DNA of 64,000 nucleotides from Antilocapra americana (Eukaryota > Chordata > Mammalia > Artiodactyla > Antilocapridae): contig ML664662.1 of the NCBI GenBank assembly GCA_007570785.1, positions 1,082,208 to 1,146,207 on the forward strand, in the 5' to 3' direction. The translations under genes and the position numbers were made by a program. Shown here piece by piece: positions 51,701 to 63,699 of the stretch (position 1 is the first letter of the stretch; the number at the start of each line of letters is the position of its first letter). The notes below the pieces were generated by a model. That model did no database searches. It was not told where the DNA came from and saw only the letters and a program-made list of their open reading frames with translations.

Positions 51701-52494
51701 TTACACCCCTTTAAAGTATGTCAGTTAAACCCTATACCTTTCCAGAGCAAGGAAAACAGTTTCCATAATAGAGATGAAGATGAACAGAAAACCACCAGCA
51801 CCCCCAGAACTTGCCTCTGCTAATTCTCCCAGGAATAACCAATTTCCTAATTTTCTAATGCTGTTGAAGTAATGTTACCTATTTCTAAAGTTCATATAAA
51901 TAGAATCATATAGTATTAAAAAAAAAAAAGAACAGAGGCGATACTGTTCAGCAGTTCACTCAAAGAATGAACTTCAGATGGAAGCCATAATCTATTTCCT
52001 CAGTTGCTTTCAATTCCAATGTCTCTCCAATCTTGTCAAGTGATACCAGTGTGTAGGGTACCTATTTTTCACGCGATGTGGTCCTGATATGCTAGCAAAC
52101 TACTGCAGGAGGAACTCACCCCAAGAAACAGGGACCTTGCTGTGGAGGATTTAGTGCTGAGCTTCCAATACTTTGCCAACCAAGTTATTTTCAAGGGTGA
52201 TTATGACTATTTGGTGATTTTCCTCTCACTGCCTGTCTTTAGAAGCCACCCCCTCCAGAGGGTGCAATTTCACTGTACATCTGTTTACAACATTCAGGAT
52301 GTTTCCAATGTTCCAGTAAGAATTCAGATGCTGAGAAGTACATCCTGGTCCATAATACATGGGCCCTCTCGGCCAGTCATTTCTTTAGAATAAATTTCTA
52401 GAAGTAGATGGGATGGCTTATTTCATGTGTCAATATGACAGGGCCCTTGTAGGGCCTGAGTATCTGGTTAAACAATATTTCTGGGTGTTTCTGT
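51701..52494. other. Intergenic, possibly old L1-derived
   Basis: TTTAGAATAAATTTCTAGAAGTAGATGGGA near 52385 recalls an old L1-associated phrase. Not enough for a call. Confidence 0.4.
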
Positions 52495-52685
52495 AAAGTG
52501 AAAGATGCTCAGTCATGTCCAACTCTTTGCGACCCCCTGGACTATACAGTCCTTGGAATTCTCCAGGCAAGAATACTGGAGTGGTAGCCTTTCCCTTCTC
52601 CAGGGGATCTTTCCAACCCAGGAATCGAACCAGGATCTCCTGCAATCCAGGCGGATTCTTTACCAGCTGAGCTATCAGAGAAGCC
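52495..52685 (-). mobile_element. Bov-tA SINE
   Basis: GCTCAGTCATGTCCAACTCT to GAGCTATCAGAGAAGCC. Confidence 0.95.
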
Positions 52686-52990
52686 TGTTTCTGCGAGGGT
52701 ATTTCCAAATAAGGTTGGCATATGAACTGGAAGACTGAGTAAAGCAGGATCCCCCTCTCCCCACAATGTGGGTGAGCCTCATCTAATCCACGGAGGGCCT
52801 GAGTAGAACAACAACAAGAAAAATATAAACAGAGAAAGGGAGAAACTGCTCTCTGCCAGATGTGAGCTGAAACTGGTTTTCTGCCTTTGGATCAGAGCTT
52901 ACATCGTGGGATTTCTTGGCCTCCAGAATCACGTGAGCCAGTTCCTTATGATGAATCATGTTCATTGGCCCCCGTGCATTCATTCTCCCT

Positions 52991-53209
52991 ATTTTTTTTT
53001 TAAAATTTTCTTTACTTTATTGTGTTGGTTTTGCCATATATTGACATGAATCCGCCATGGGTATATATATGCTCCCCCTCCAGAACCCCCTCCCTCCTCC
53101 CTCCTGATTCCCTCCCCCTGGGTCATCCCGGTGCACCAGCCCCAAGCATCAAACCTGGGCTGGCGATTGATTTCACATATGATAATTAACATGTTTCAAT
53201 GCCATTCTC
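52991..53209 (-). mobile_element. Bovine L1 3' end, 5'-truncated, with target duplication
   Basis: The poly(T) start is the antisense of the L1 tail, then TTGGTTTTGCCATATATTGA and GATTGATTTCACATATGATA. CATTCTCCCTAT flanks it at 52980-52991 and 53211-53222. Confidence 0.9.
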
Positions 53210-53279
53210 CCATTCTCCCTATCTTTATCCACTACCTTCAAAGTCAGAGAGAATCAGCTGCAATTCCAGTCCCACCTTT

Positions 53280-53410
53280 TACTTGCCAGCCAGTTTCTGA
53301 GCCTCTCACCACCTTACTTAGTTTCCACATTGTAAAACGGAGTCCCTGACACTTTCTACTGTGAGGTTTTTGTGAAGATTAAAAGCAATTAGTTCAGTGC
53401 TCATATAGTA
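53280..53410 (+). mobile_element. MIR SINE fragment
   Basis: TTTCTGAGCCTCTCACCACC, CCACATTGTAAAACGGAGTC and TGAGGTTTTTGTGAAGATTA resemble the MIR 3' half. Confidence 0.65.
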
Positions 53411-53625
53411 ATGTGTGTGTGTGCTTAGTCGCTCAGTTGGGTCTGACTCTTTGCGACCCCATGGACTGTAGCCCGCCAGGCTTCTCTGTCCATGGGGATT
53501 CTACAGGCAAGATTACTGGAGTGGGCTGCCATACCATCCTCCAGGGGATCTTCCCAACCCAGGAGTCAAACCCAGGTCTCCTTCACTGCAGGCAGATTCT
53601 TTACCACCTGAGCCACCAGTAAAAA
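53411..53625 (-). mobile_element. Bov-tA SINE
   Basis: GTGCTTAGTCGCTCAGTTGG to CCACCTGAGCCACCAGT. Confidence 0.95.
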
Positions 53626-53717
53626 CACAGTTAAATGTAATTTCAATGACTATCAAATGAATATATATCTATATATGTAGGCATGTATATTCTCCTCGCA
53701 TTGGTTCTGTTTCTTTG

Positions 53718-53742
53718 GAAACCCTAACACTAACCCTAACAA
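53718..53742 (-). repeat. Degenerate telomere-like CCCTAA repeat
   Basis: AACCCTAACACTAACCCTAA: three to four imperfect units. Too short to be a true interstitial telomere by itself. Confidence 0.6.
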
Positions 53743-53884
53743 CTCCTCTAAAAACAAGCCCATACCACTATCTGTGTAGGAATGTTTCTTTTTTTCCTTT
53801 TGCTTGCCAACACTGAGTTATCACACAAAGGAATATCAGTGTAGGAAGTCTTTTCTTTTTTTAAAAAAAATATATATGTAGACT

Positions 53885-54092
53885 GGGAACTTCCCTGTGG
53901 TCCAGTTGCTAAGACTTCATGCTCCCAGTGCAGGGGGCTCAGGTTCGATCCCTGGTCAGGTAATTAGATCCCACAAGTAAGAGTTTGCATGCCATAACTA
54001 AAAATCCTGCTTGACGCAACAAAGATCGAAGATCTTGTGTGCCACAACTAAGACCCAGCGCAGCCAAATTAATAACAAATAAATTTTAAAAA
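53885..54092 (+). mobile_element. CHR-type tRNA-Glu SINE
   Basis: GGGAACTTCCCTGTGGTCCA head, GGTTCGATCC B-box and ACCCAGCGCAGCC end. Confidence 0.93.
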
Positions 54093-55743
54093 AATGTGGT
54101 CTGCATACTTTGTACATCATTCAAACAGTACAAAAAGGTTTACAGTTAAAAGGTAACTATCTATCCCCCATTCCCTTAATTCTCTTCCTGAGAAGAAACC
54201 GTTAACTGCTTCTTGAATCTCCTTCTGGAAACACCCTAGGCCTGCACTGGCCCATATGGTGGCCAGCAATCATATATGGCTACTGAGTGCATGAATTATA
54301 GCTATTCCAAATTGAAATGTACTATTAATGTAACATACACCCTGGATTTTAAAGACTTAAAACACAAGATAGAATGTAAAATGTCTCATGTATAACTGTT
54401 TGAATGGATTAGATGTTGAAGTGATATTTTGCTATATTGAGCTAAGTAAATATCATTAAATTCATTTCAGTTATTTCTCCTTTTTTTTCCAATGTGGCTA
54501 CTAGAGAATTTTGAATTCCTCTATGGCTTGCACTCTAATTCTATTGACTACAGCTGTTCCATGCATATTGAAGTGTTTGCTCATAAGGCCTTCCTTCCTT
54601 TTTTCTTTAACTTAAATGGTGGCACCTCAGGCTTACAGCAGGAGAAATACCCAATCACAGCTATGGTTTGTACATTGCTGGGTGCGACTCAGCAGCACTG
54701 GCCCAAGCTAAACATTCGTGGGCTGGGTTGTAGGTGAGATCAGCAGGCCCAAGCACTGGGGACATTCTCTGCTGTCCTTGGGCCAGGTCACCAGGGGCAA
54801 CTCTCCTCCCAGGCTAGAGCCTCAGGACCATGGTTCGATCTTGCCTTTGGAGTATCTGTAACATTTAGCTGCCCTAGCTCACGTCTTTCCTCTAAAAACA
54901 AAATAAACTTTAAATCCCTACTGTCCTCTGGGCCACTAAATTGTTAGCTTGAGGCTGAGGGTGTGGCGGGTATGCACCTTCATATTTTCTGTCTCATATT
55001 GAAAGGGTTTGTCAGGCCAAGCCTCCTATACCCAGGGAGGCCAAAGTCAGTTTGGTCTAGGAATATGAGGTGAGCTGTATGTCAAGATCAGTGAAATGGA
55101 AAAACAAATGATTTTTTTATAATTGTCGGTGCTTCGCTGCGAGGTTACATTTTGTCCTAGAAAATACAGGTTATTGATTTTCCCCTCTGTATATACAAAT
55201 CCATTTATAATCCTACTATTGCAGAAAAGTAAAAACTTAAGAAAAAAAAGAATGAAAAAATAAGAAAAACAGTTTGGCTGCCAGGGAAACAATATAGGAA
55301 ACTAGAGCATGTGAGGATTCCATTAAGTTCCAAGATGAAGCGGGGCAGGTTCGGAGTGTTCATGCAGGAAAGACTGGCAAGGAAAGATCAATTGAAACCA
55401 TCTGTTTCTAGAAGAGGGCCAGGTGCCACCCTGACAGATGGGCATAAATGCTAGCCTGGCATGGGGCCAGCTGACGCCCGGCCTAATGGCAGAGAGCAGG
55501 GTCTCTCCTCAGCATGTGTGGCGACCACCCAAACCTGGTCCAGGTGGGGCCACAGAGCCTGTAACTCTTGTCCCCCTGCATTCTGGCATGGATTTCTGCA
55601 GCGTCTGGGGCCAGAAGTAGAGGTGACCATAAGGAGAGAAGCAGGGGTATTCTGAGGGCTACTCACCTATGTGTCACCTAGGAAGGAGTGCACTTGAAAA
55701 ACATTCTTGCCTCACACTCTCAAAGTTGCTCATCAGAACTTGG
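54093..55743. other. Intergenic, no recognisable feature
   Basis: No supportable gene. 54880-54920 has an ERV-like AAATAAACTTTAAATCCC phrase only. Confidence 0.45.
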
Positions 55744-55895
55744 TCAATGGGCTTCCCCAGTGGTTCAGTGGTTAAAACTCTGTGCTGCCAAAGCAAAGGG
55801 TGAGGGTTTGATCCCTGGTTGGGGAACTAAGTTCCCACATGCCGTGCGGAGAGGCCAATCAATAAAGAAAATGAAAATTAAAAAAATATATAACC
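55744..55895 (+). mobile_element. CHR-type tRNA-Glu SINE
   Basis: GGGCTTCCCCAGTGGTTCAG head, GTTTGATCCCTGGTTGGGGA and an A-rich end. Confidence 0.92.
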
Positions 55896-56544
55896 CTGGC
55901 CAGAAATGCACATTGAAAAGAACTTAGTCAAACATTTTCCATGACCTTTGGCCTAGGACTGTTCTAAGAGGTGGCGATGGGGAGTGAATCGGCAGTAACT
56001 TGGTGTTGCCAGTTGAAAATCTTTTCTCTCCAAATGGATGCATACACTGATGACATTTACTATTTTGGCCTTCCCTTTCCAAGAAAACGATCTGAATCAA
56101 TTCTCACCTGTGGTAGCTCACACAGCCACAATCCTCACCCCTCCTTTCCTCTGTGCCCTTGGACCCTAGCTCTGGGCACTGGGCTCAGCCATGTGACAGG
56201 ATTAGGCCCATGGGCTGTTAGCAGGCATATCAGAGAGGCTCAAAATGGCCAATGCACTGGAGCTTGCTCTCTCTTGGGTATGTACCATCTCCATGACCAT
56301 ATGCTCAAACTAGCCTACTGGACCATGAGAAACACGTGGAGTGGAGTGGAGAGGAGCGGCGGCCAGCCTCGATCAGCCACCAGCCAGCTGTGAGCGAGTC
56401 TGGCTGAGATCAGTAGACCTAACCCAGCCAGCCATCTGGTTGCATGAGTACTGAGCTTTGAGTTGTTAGGTGGTGTTGCTGCAGCAGAAGCTGATATATT
56501 CAAAAGTCTAGAGGGCCTGAATTTGCCTTTGGTACACATGGGAA
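55896..56544. other. Intergenic, no recognisable feature
   Basis: A plus-strand 140-codon frame (55971-56393) has no family signature. Nothing else seen. Confidence 0.5.
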
Positions 56545-56765
56545 GGGGCTTCCACAGTAGCTCATCAGCAAAGAATCTACCTGTAATGCAGGAGCCGCAG
56601 GAAACGTGAGTTTGATCCCTGGGTCAGGAAGAGCCTCTGGAGAAGGGTGTGGCCACCCACCCCAGTATTCGTGCCTGGAGAATTCCATGGACAAAGGAGT
56701 CTGGTGGGCTACAGCCTGTATTGCTGCAAAAGGAGTCAGACACAACCAAAGTGACTTAGCACACA
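56545..56765 (+). mobile_element. Bov-tA SINE
   Basis: GGGGCTTCCACAGTAGCTCA head. AGTCAGACACAACCAAAGTG tail. Confidence 0.94.
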
Positions 56766-56930
56766 CGCACGCATACATGGGAAGGAGAAACCCATTTTTC
56801 ACATACTTTAAGGTCAAGGCTGCCCCATTAATAGTATTTATAGAGGAGTTGGTACAAATTTGTCTCCAGTTGCAGCAGTCCCAACAATGGAATCCTGGGA
56901 GATTTTGGTGACCCAGAGCAGTCATAAATT

Positions 56931-57660
56931 ACGCCATATTGGAACTACATATGATTTTATAATATGATCACTCATAAAACCTTAAGAGCTCCTTTAGAAA
57001 AGGTTCAAAAATCACATGTGGGCAAAAATCTCCGTGTGTGTAACTAGAGTCGGCTAATGTTTGCTTTAGAAACTTCTCTATTTCCTGACTTGAAGAAGTT
57101 CACCCTTGCAGACTCAGCAGGGTAATAACATTGGTATCTGCATTAATGTCCTGTGCCTCTAGCGAGAATCTCTTGCAGCCACGTAGAAGTAATTTTAGGA
57201 GTTCTCACAGCAGGGTCGTAATTCTTAAATACTTAAAATATTATGTATGTTGTCTCTCCTGATGAATAGAACCTTTTTTCATCTCACTGTTAACAAACTC
57301 AGATTCTCTCAAGTGATTGAAAAGCTCTCTGCAAGCCTAAAGTTCTATAAAACCTCTAAGTAATAGCAACAATAAAACCTTATTAGCCATTTCGGGATCT
57401 GAATCACGATTTTCAATCCTTGGCATCTAATTAAACGTTTTACATTCTAAAGGAACACGTAGCAGTATACCTCTCTCCAAACGCTTCCTTTCCTGATTGG
57501 GATTAGAAAATTGGTCAAGATTTTGTACGAGGTGCACAAATGCAACTCGAAATAAAGATGTCTTAGGTAACATTGCTTTCAAACTCAAGTGTCCACCCTG
57601 GCTGGTGGTGTTAATTCCAGGTGAGGGTTGAGGGGGTGGTAAGAAAGTCATTGTTTTAGG
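56931..57660. other. Repeat-free stretch, possible conserved non-coding DNA
   Basis: 730 bp with no transposon that I recognise and several sites such as GGTCGTAATTCTTAAATACT and GCATCTAATTAAACGTTTTA, homeobox-like TAATTA. Conservation cannot be judged from one sequence. Confidence 0.3.
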
Positions 57661-58004
57661 ATAAAGTACTGGCATGCCAGGTGCTCATGGGATGTTAACT
57701 TGTCAAATAGTCTCACCCTGGCTCCTAATTGATGGGGAAATGAGAAGTGAGGACCAACAAGAACCTTCGCGCTCAGGCTTAAAACTCACCAACCCTAGAA
57801 GCAGAAGTGCTCAGTTTCCAAATCCCAGATTCTCATCTGCCTTCTTCTGCCACTCTCATCATTTATAATCTGTGACCAATATGGTCACCACCATGGTTAC
57901 CAACCAGATGCTTACAACGTGACCGGTCCAAATTGACAGGCATCATCACATACATGCCAAAGTTCAAAGGCTTTAGAATGAACAAGAAGAACTGCAAAAC
58001 CCTC

Positions 58005-58560
58005 ATTGCTTGTTCTCCCTGCTCCCTCGTGTGCTCACTCTGCCAAGCCCTGCTCTCAAGAGGCATAAGTCCCCTCCCCTAGCAATTGGGCCTGGCCTCT
58101 GGATGCGGGCAATGTGCAGCTCAAGCAAGGGGTCCACATGCACCATGGGCAATGACGACGCAGTACCACCGATGGACAAAGCCCTTGTGAAAACCAACAT
58201 TCAGATAGCTCTTCCTTCTGGGTGCTATGGGGCAGTAGTTCCGCATTCTGGTTTGGTTGTGAAACACTTCAGGGTTGTGGGAGCTGGTGTCATAGATGAA
58301 GATTAGGGAGGAAGCATTGGTGTTGTAATATGTAATTTTGGCAAAGAAAGGTTTGAAGTCAAAAAGGGTGATCAAACTGCACAGCTCATTTGTGAACAGA
58401 TATTTTATCCTGAAATAGCAGATGTTCAAGTTTTAGGTAACATCGAAAGGGATTCAGGAGGTTTTGGTTCCACTGGAAAGAAAACTTATGCCAAGAACAG
58501 AAAATAAGAAGAATGTACTTTGTTCTTGAAGCTAAAGATTTTGCTTTTTGAAAAAAGAAA
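58005..58560 (+). pseudogene. DUT: DUT (dUTP pyrophosphatase) processed pseudogene
   Basis: Contiguous similarity to the nuclear-isoform DUT mRNA runs with no introns at its exon junctions. The start codon is AAG instead of ATG (58045-58047, in GCCAAGCCCTGC). Comparison with the remembered parent implies roughly 53 nt missing near 58115, shifting the frame. The later frame shows PPMDKALVKTNIQIALPSGC, HSGLVVKHF and GAGVIDED, then a TAG for the expected Tyr codon, then NFGKERFEVKKGD, AQLICEQIFYPEI and SGGFGSTGK. The normal enzyme hydrolyses dUTP to dUMP as a trimer. This copy cannot make it. Ends are approximate; a run of As after 58545 may be the old tail. Confidence 0.9.
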
Positions 58561-61307
58561 ATACCTCTTTAATTATTTTGGTACTGATTAGATGTTGAAA
58601 TTATCCCTGAGGATATATTGGCTTAAGTAAAATATATTATTGCAGTCAGTTTCTTTCTTTTTTTTTTTTTTTGCAGTCAGTTTCATCTGTTACTTTTTAC
58701 CTCTTGTGTGCGTGGCTCCTAGAAAATAGAAGATTCTCTAGGTGGCTTGAATTTGATTTCTATTGGACAGGGTGCCCTGGAGGAAGAGAGAGAGCAAAGG
58801 CCAACGAGGACAACGTCCAGTGGGAGTGGACAACCTCCCAGGCCTGTCTCCTGGCGGGAGAGACTGAGTGGGGAAATCATCCCTTTGAATTTCAGCAGGT
58901 GAGCTTGAAAACCATACAGCAGCACTTTTTGAATTGGACTGAGAGCTACAGGATCCCAGCGCTGCCCGTTAGCCTACCTCAGTGAGTAGCCACTTCTGTA
59001 TGTGATTGGGTTCTCAGGCTTCCAAAACTTTGGGCTCTTTGGTAGGTCTACTTTCCAGGGCCTGGTGGGAGCTGTATGTGAAAAAGAGCACCCAGGGAGC
59101 CCCGCGAGTGGTAGTGAAGACAGCTCTGGGGCTTTCTGACACCCTAACACGGTACAGAAAGGTGTTTGCCTTCCCCAAGGCAACCTCAGCTCGGTTCCCC
59201 ATGAGGAGGAGTCAGAGGTGGAGTTTAATGCGCTGGAGGTTGACTAGGGAGAGCCCTTGGGATCCAGCCCTGAGAAAGGAAGGGGAGAAGGCAAGAGAGG
59301 CCGGACAGAGAAACTGAGCTGCAGCGTCATCCTCCAGGAAGCCTTAACCTACTCTATAGGGGGTTGGAAAGCTAGAATGAGACTTGGAGCCTTCTGAAGG
59401 TGGGGAGAGAGGGCTGAGCTTTCAGACCCCCTTGGCTATCAGTCATTGGAGGTGGGCTACCTGGGAAAAATGTGACCTTGGCTGGAGGGGCTCTCTAAGC
59501 TGGGAGGAAGAAGTCCTTCATTCCTGAAAGCAGATGCCACCATCACATAGCTGGCCTCTGAATCTAGGTCTCCTAATTCCTTGTCCAGAGCTGGATCACC
59601 TATTCTGCCCAGAGAACCCAAGCTGCTGTCCACAGCAGGACGCGTCTATGAAGCAAAACAGAGCAACCAAGATCTGGATCCAGAAAGGCACTCTGCAAGG
59701 CAAATAGGCCAAGATGTGTCTTGATCTGCTCCCTCCATTTGTTTTGACAAAGCACCTGTTGTCTCAGGGGATTTTTCAATCCTTGGGCAGTCAAGGAATG
59801 GGGGAATTTACTAAGGGCACAGCGAAGAGTTGCTGTGACTCTGGGCCAGGCAGCCTTGCTGTGTCCTCTCACACAGGTGGGATCTCCAACCTCAGCCAGC
59901 AGCATCATCGCTACAGTTAAAGCTTACAACTCATCAAAGACAAACATTGTAGCTCAACTACTGGAGAAGCTCACGCATCTGGGTCGTATCTTTCAGCATC
60001 CCATTGTTAGCATGGTTTTCCAGCAAAAGCCCCCACCAATATGCCAAGTACACGTCCTGGTCCAGGGCCCTTGGCAATAGCAAAGCTCTCAAAAGAGATC
60101 AAGGAGGTGATGAGTTCTGGTCACTGCCCCATGCTTTCTGTGTGATGCTTTGAACTAATGGTTTCGGCCTAAAGGGCTAGAGGACTGCCAAAATCTCACA
60201 GGGTAGGGAGGCGACAGTGGCCATTACCAGCTTAGAAAATACAGAATTGGCTGCAGGAGGCCTGTCTGTTTCTATCATTGTCTTTCTTAGGCAAGTTGCT
60301 CCGCTTTTTTATGGTTAACATAGGAGTCATTCAGCCTTCATGGGACCCCAGTAAAACTAGATGGAACCGTATCTCTCTCAGACAGATGGGAATGAGGGCT
60401 GGTGTTGCAGATAGCGCTCTGTTCAGAGCTTCGACTCCAGGGCGTGAAGACATGCATGCAAAAGAGAAGCCAGGTAATGAAAGTTCCAAGCATAAACAGC
60501 AAATAATCAGGCAATTATTGAACTAAGACTATAGCTTGAAGTCCTGAAACTTCTGAGTCAGAAAATTCTTCTAATAATAGTTAATAAGAACATAATCCTT
60601 ATCCATAAGGAGCAAGGGAAGATGTCTAGAAGATGAAGTACGGGCTACAGCTGAGTTAACAAACAAAAACGCAGATTTGTGATGACTTTAACCAAAAAGA
60701 ACGGAACAATAGCAAGTGCAGTGAGGCTTGGCAAGGGGGAGAAGGCACAGGTAGGGAACATGAAAAACCCGCTTTACTTTGATTAGCTCTTAATGAGTTT
60801 TTGACGGAATGGAGGAACCACTCTTTTACCTCCATCTTGTGGTCAAGCGCGGAACTGCAGCCTCCTCTGGGTCTTTTCCCCCGTCACTCCCTCCCCTTTC
60901 TCTTTTTCTATTTGCCAAACATTCCTGTGCTTCAATCCCCAAAGTGGGAGTCGGCTGATTGAATTCGCCCCACCGTTTCACCTCTGTGGTTTTCAAGTCC
61001 CAGCTCTATTACGTGATAGAACCAAAGCCCTTTTTACTTGGCTCTTTCTTCCCTCTGTCTAAAGATACCTCACACAACCCCTGGCTGTAAATGTCTGTGG
61101 GGTGCATGGATACCAGAACAGGGGTGATGGTACACACGTGTGTGGGGTCATGGGGTGAAACTAGAAGAAGACCTAGGCTTTGTGGGGCCTGAAATTCATA
61201 CAATCTTAGGATCCCTCTTTAAGTAAAAGAATATAAGATTACAGGGACAAAATTAGGTATGACAAGAAATTATAAAAAATTCTGGATTTTAAAGAGTACC
61301 ATGCATA
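58561..61307. other. Repeat-poor intergenic stretch
   Basis: A poly(T) run is at 58657-58672. No gene supportable; several 60-100-codon frames have no signature. No young SINE was seen in 2.7 kb, which is unusual for this window. Confidence 0.45.
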
Positions 61308-61512
61308 TATGTGTGCGCTCAGCTGTGTTTGACTCTCTGAGACCCCATGGACTATAGCCTGCCAGGCTCCTCTGTCCGTGGGATTCTCCAAGAAAGAATA
61401 TTGGAGTGGGTTGCCATTTCCTCCTCCAGGGGATCTTCCCGAGCCAGGAATTGAACCCAGGTCTCCTGCATCGGCAGGTGGATTCTTTACCACTGAGCCA
61501 CCTGTGAAGCCC
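61308..61512 (-). mobile_element. Bov-tA SINE
   Basis: GTGCGCTCAGCTGTGTTTGA to CCACTGAGCCACCTGTGAAGCC. Confidence 0.95.
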
Positions 61513-62258
61513 TTTTAAGAGCAGACTAATATCTACACCTCACAAATTCCAGAAATGTAACATAATCTTTTTATTAACTACCTAACACACTTTTTATCTG
61601 ACAATTTTGGGTTACAGACTTGTTGATTGATTTGGGGTTTGATCAATAATTCTGAAAAAATACATAAAGTTTATCTGAAATTTAGGGCACACAAGAACAA
61701 CTCATGCCTTCTTAAATTGCCACTACATTGTATTGGGCTACATAATTATGTAATCGAATTACTCTTATGGGATAAAAATTGACTCATTGATAAATACGTT
61801 TCTTTAGGGTATTTTCCTGTGTCAGTGGCAATTTTGCCTGATGTTTCATCTGGAATTGCCATGCTTCATCAGAACAAGAGGCATTAGATACTCTAAGACG
61901 TGGTTCAAATCACTAAGGTAGATAAAACATGTGACTTCACATATAGACAACACTGCCTATTGTACTGCTATAGGTTTGTGCCCTGCAAGAATTCTGATAA
62001 ATTCTTCCTGCTGTGATTTAAATTCATGATTTAATGTTTGCAATTAACTCATAAAGAGTGAGCCCCTAAAGCTCTAGCCCCCACCCTTGGCCCCAATAAA
62101 AGCAGGACCCCAGGCCTGTGCATTCACAAAAAACAAAAGAGAATTCTGATAAATTCTATTGCACATACATTAGATGAGAGAGGAATATATGGTACATTCA
62201 TAATTGTATCCATTGCCTTGTTGAATATACTCCCAACAGGACAGAGTTTCCTTTATGT
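61513..62258. other. Intergenic, AT-rich
   Basis: 62035-62135 (GAGTGAGCCCCTAAAGCTCT, then CCCCAATAAAAGCAGGACCC) has an LTR R-region flavour. Family unsupported. Confidence 0.35.
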
Positions 62259-63690
62259 AGGGATGAATGCCCCTTCTTGGATCACAGCCTTGTCATGATG
62301 AAGGGGCTTGTGTAACTCAATGAAGCTATCAGCTATGTCATGCAGGGCCACCCAAAACGGATTAGTCATAGTGAAATGTTCTGACAAAACGTGGTCCACT
62401 AGAGGAGGGAATGGCAAACCACTCCGGTATTCTTGCTGCAAGAACCCTGTGAACAGTATAAAAAGGCAAAAAGATAAGACACCAAAAGATGAGCCCCCCA
62501 GGTCGGAAGGTGTCCAATAATGCTACTGGGGAAGAGCAGAGGGCAATTACTAATAGCTCCAGAAAGAATAAAGTGGTTGGGCCAAAGTGGAGACGACACT
62601 CCATGGTGGATGTGTCTGGTGGTGAAAGTAAAGTCCGATGCTGTAAGGAATAATACTGCACAGGAACCTGGAATGTTAGGTTCATGAATCAAGGTAAGTT
62701 GGAAGTGGTCAAGCAGGAGATGGCAAGAGTGAACATCAACATTTTAGGAATCAGTGAACTAAAATGGATGGGAATGGGAGAATTTAATTCAGATGACCAT
62801 TATATCTACTACTATGGGCAAGAATGCCTTAGAAGAAATGGAGCAGCCCTCATAGTAAACAAGAGTCCAGAATGCTGTACTTGGGTGCAACCTCAAAAAT
62901 GACAGAATGATCTTGGTTCGTTTCCAAGGCAAACAATTCAATATCACAGTAATCCAAGTCTATGCCCCAACCAGTAATGCTGAAGAAGCTGAAGTTAAAT
63001 AGTTATATAAAGACCTGCAAGACCTTCTGGAACTAACCAACAAAAAATGTCCTTTTCATCATCGGGAATTGGAATGCAAAAGTAGGAAGTCAAGAGATAC
63101 CTGGAGTAACAGGCAGTTTTGGCCTTGGAGTACAAACTGAAGCAGGGCAAAGGCCAACAGAGTTTTCTCAAGAGAACACACTGGTCATAGCAAACACCCT
63201 TTTCCAACAACACAAGAGATGACTCTACACATGGACATCATCAGATGGTCAATATTGAAAACAGATTGATTATATTCTTTGCAGCCGAAGATGGAGAAGC
63301 TCTATACAGTCAGCAAAAGCAAGGCCTGGAGCTGCTGCTGCTGCTACTAAGTCACTTCAGTTGTGTCCAACTCTATGCCACCCCACAGACGGCAGCCCAC
63401 CAGGCTCTGCTGTCCCTGGGATTCTCCAGGCAAGAACACTGGAGTGGGTTGCAATTTCCTTCTCCAGTGTATGAAAGTGAAAAGTGAAAATGAAGTTGCT
63501 CAGTCGCGTCTGACTCTCAGTGACCCCAGGGACTGAAGCCCACTGGGCTCCTACGTCCACGGGATTTTCCAGGCAAGAGTAATGGAGTGGGGTGCCATTG
63601 CCTTCTCTGACCTGGAGCTGATTGTGGCTCAAATCATCAGTTGCTAATTGCAAGATTCAGACTTAAATTGAAGAAAATAGAGAAAACAAC
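62259..63690 (+). mobile_element. BovB LINE 5' part (endonuclease region), split by a SINE
   Basis: Frames read MNQGKLEVVKQEMARVNINI, ILGISELKWMGMGEFNSDDH and, after a shift, IGNWNAKVGSQE, where the usual GDWN motif has Asp-to-Asn. It is then split at 63337 and resumes at about 63610 as the linker before the RT. Multiple stops; inactive. The RT part is absent. Confidence 0.93.
63337..63608 (-). mobile_element. Bov-A2-type dimeric SINE nested in BovB
   Basis: Two related units in tandem (63357-63470 and 63495-63608), with CTGCTGCTGCTACTAAGTCA at the left. CCTGGAGCTG flanks it at 63327-63336 and about 63611-63620, the target duplication. Confidence 0.93.
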
Positions 63691-63699
63691 TAGGCCACT

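Noticed and set aside
60278..60526. 82-codon plus-strand frame with mixed composition
   Set aside because: No recognisable domain, no splice or promoter context, and no supporting neighbour. It is within chance for this length.
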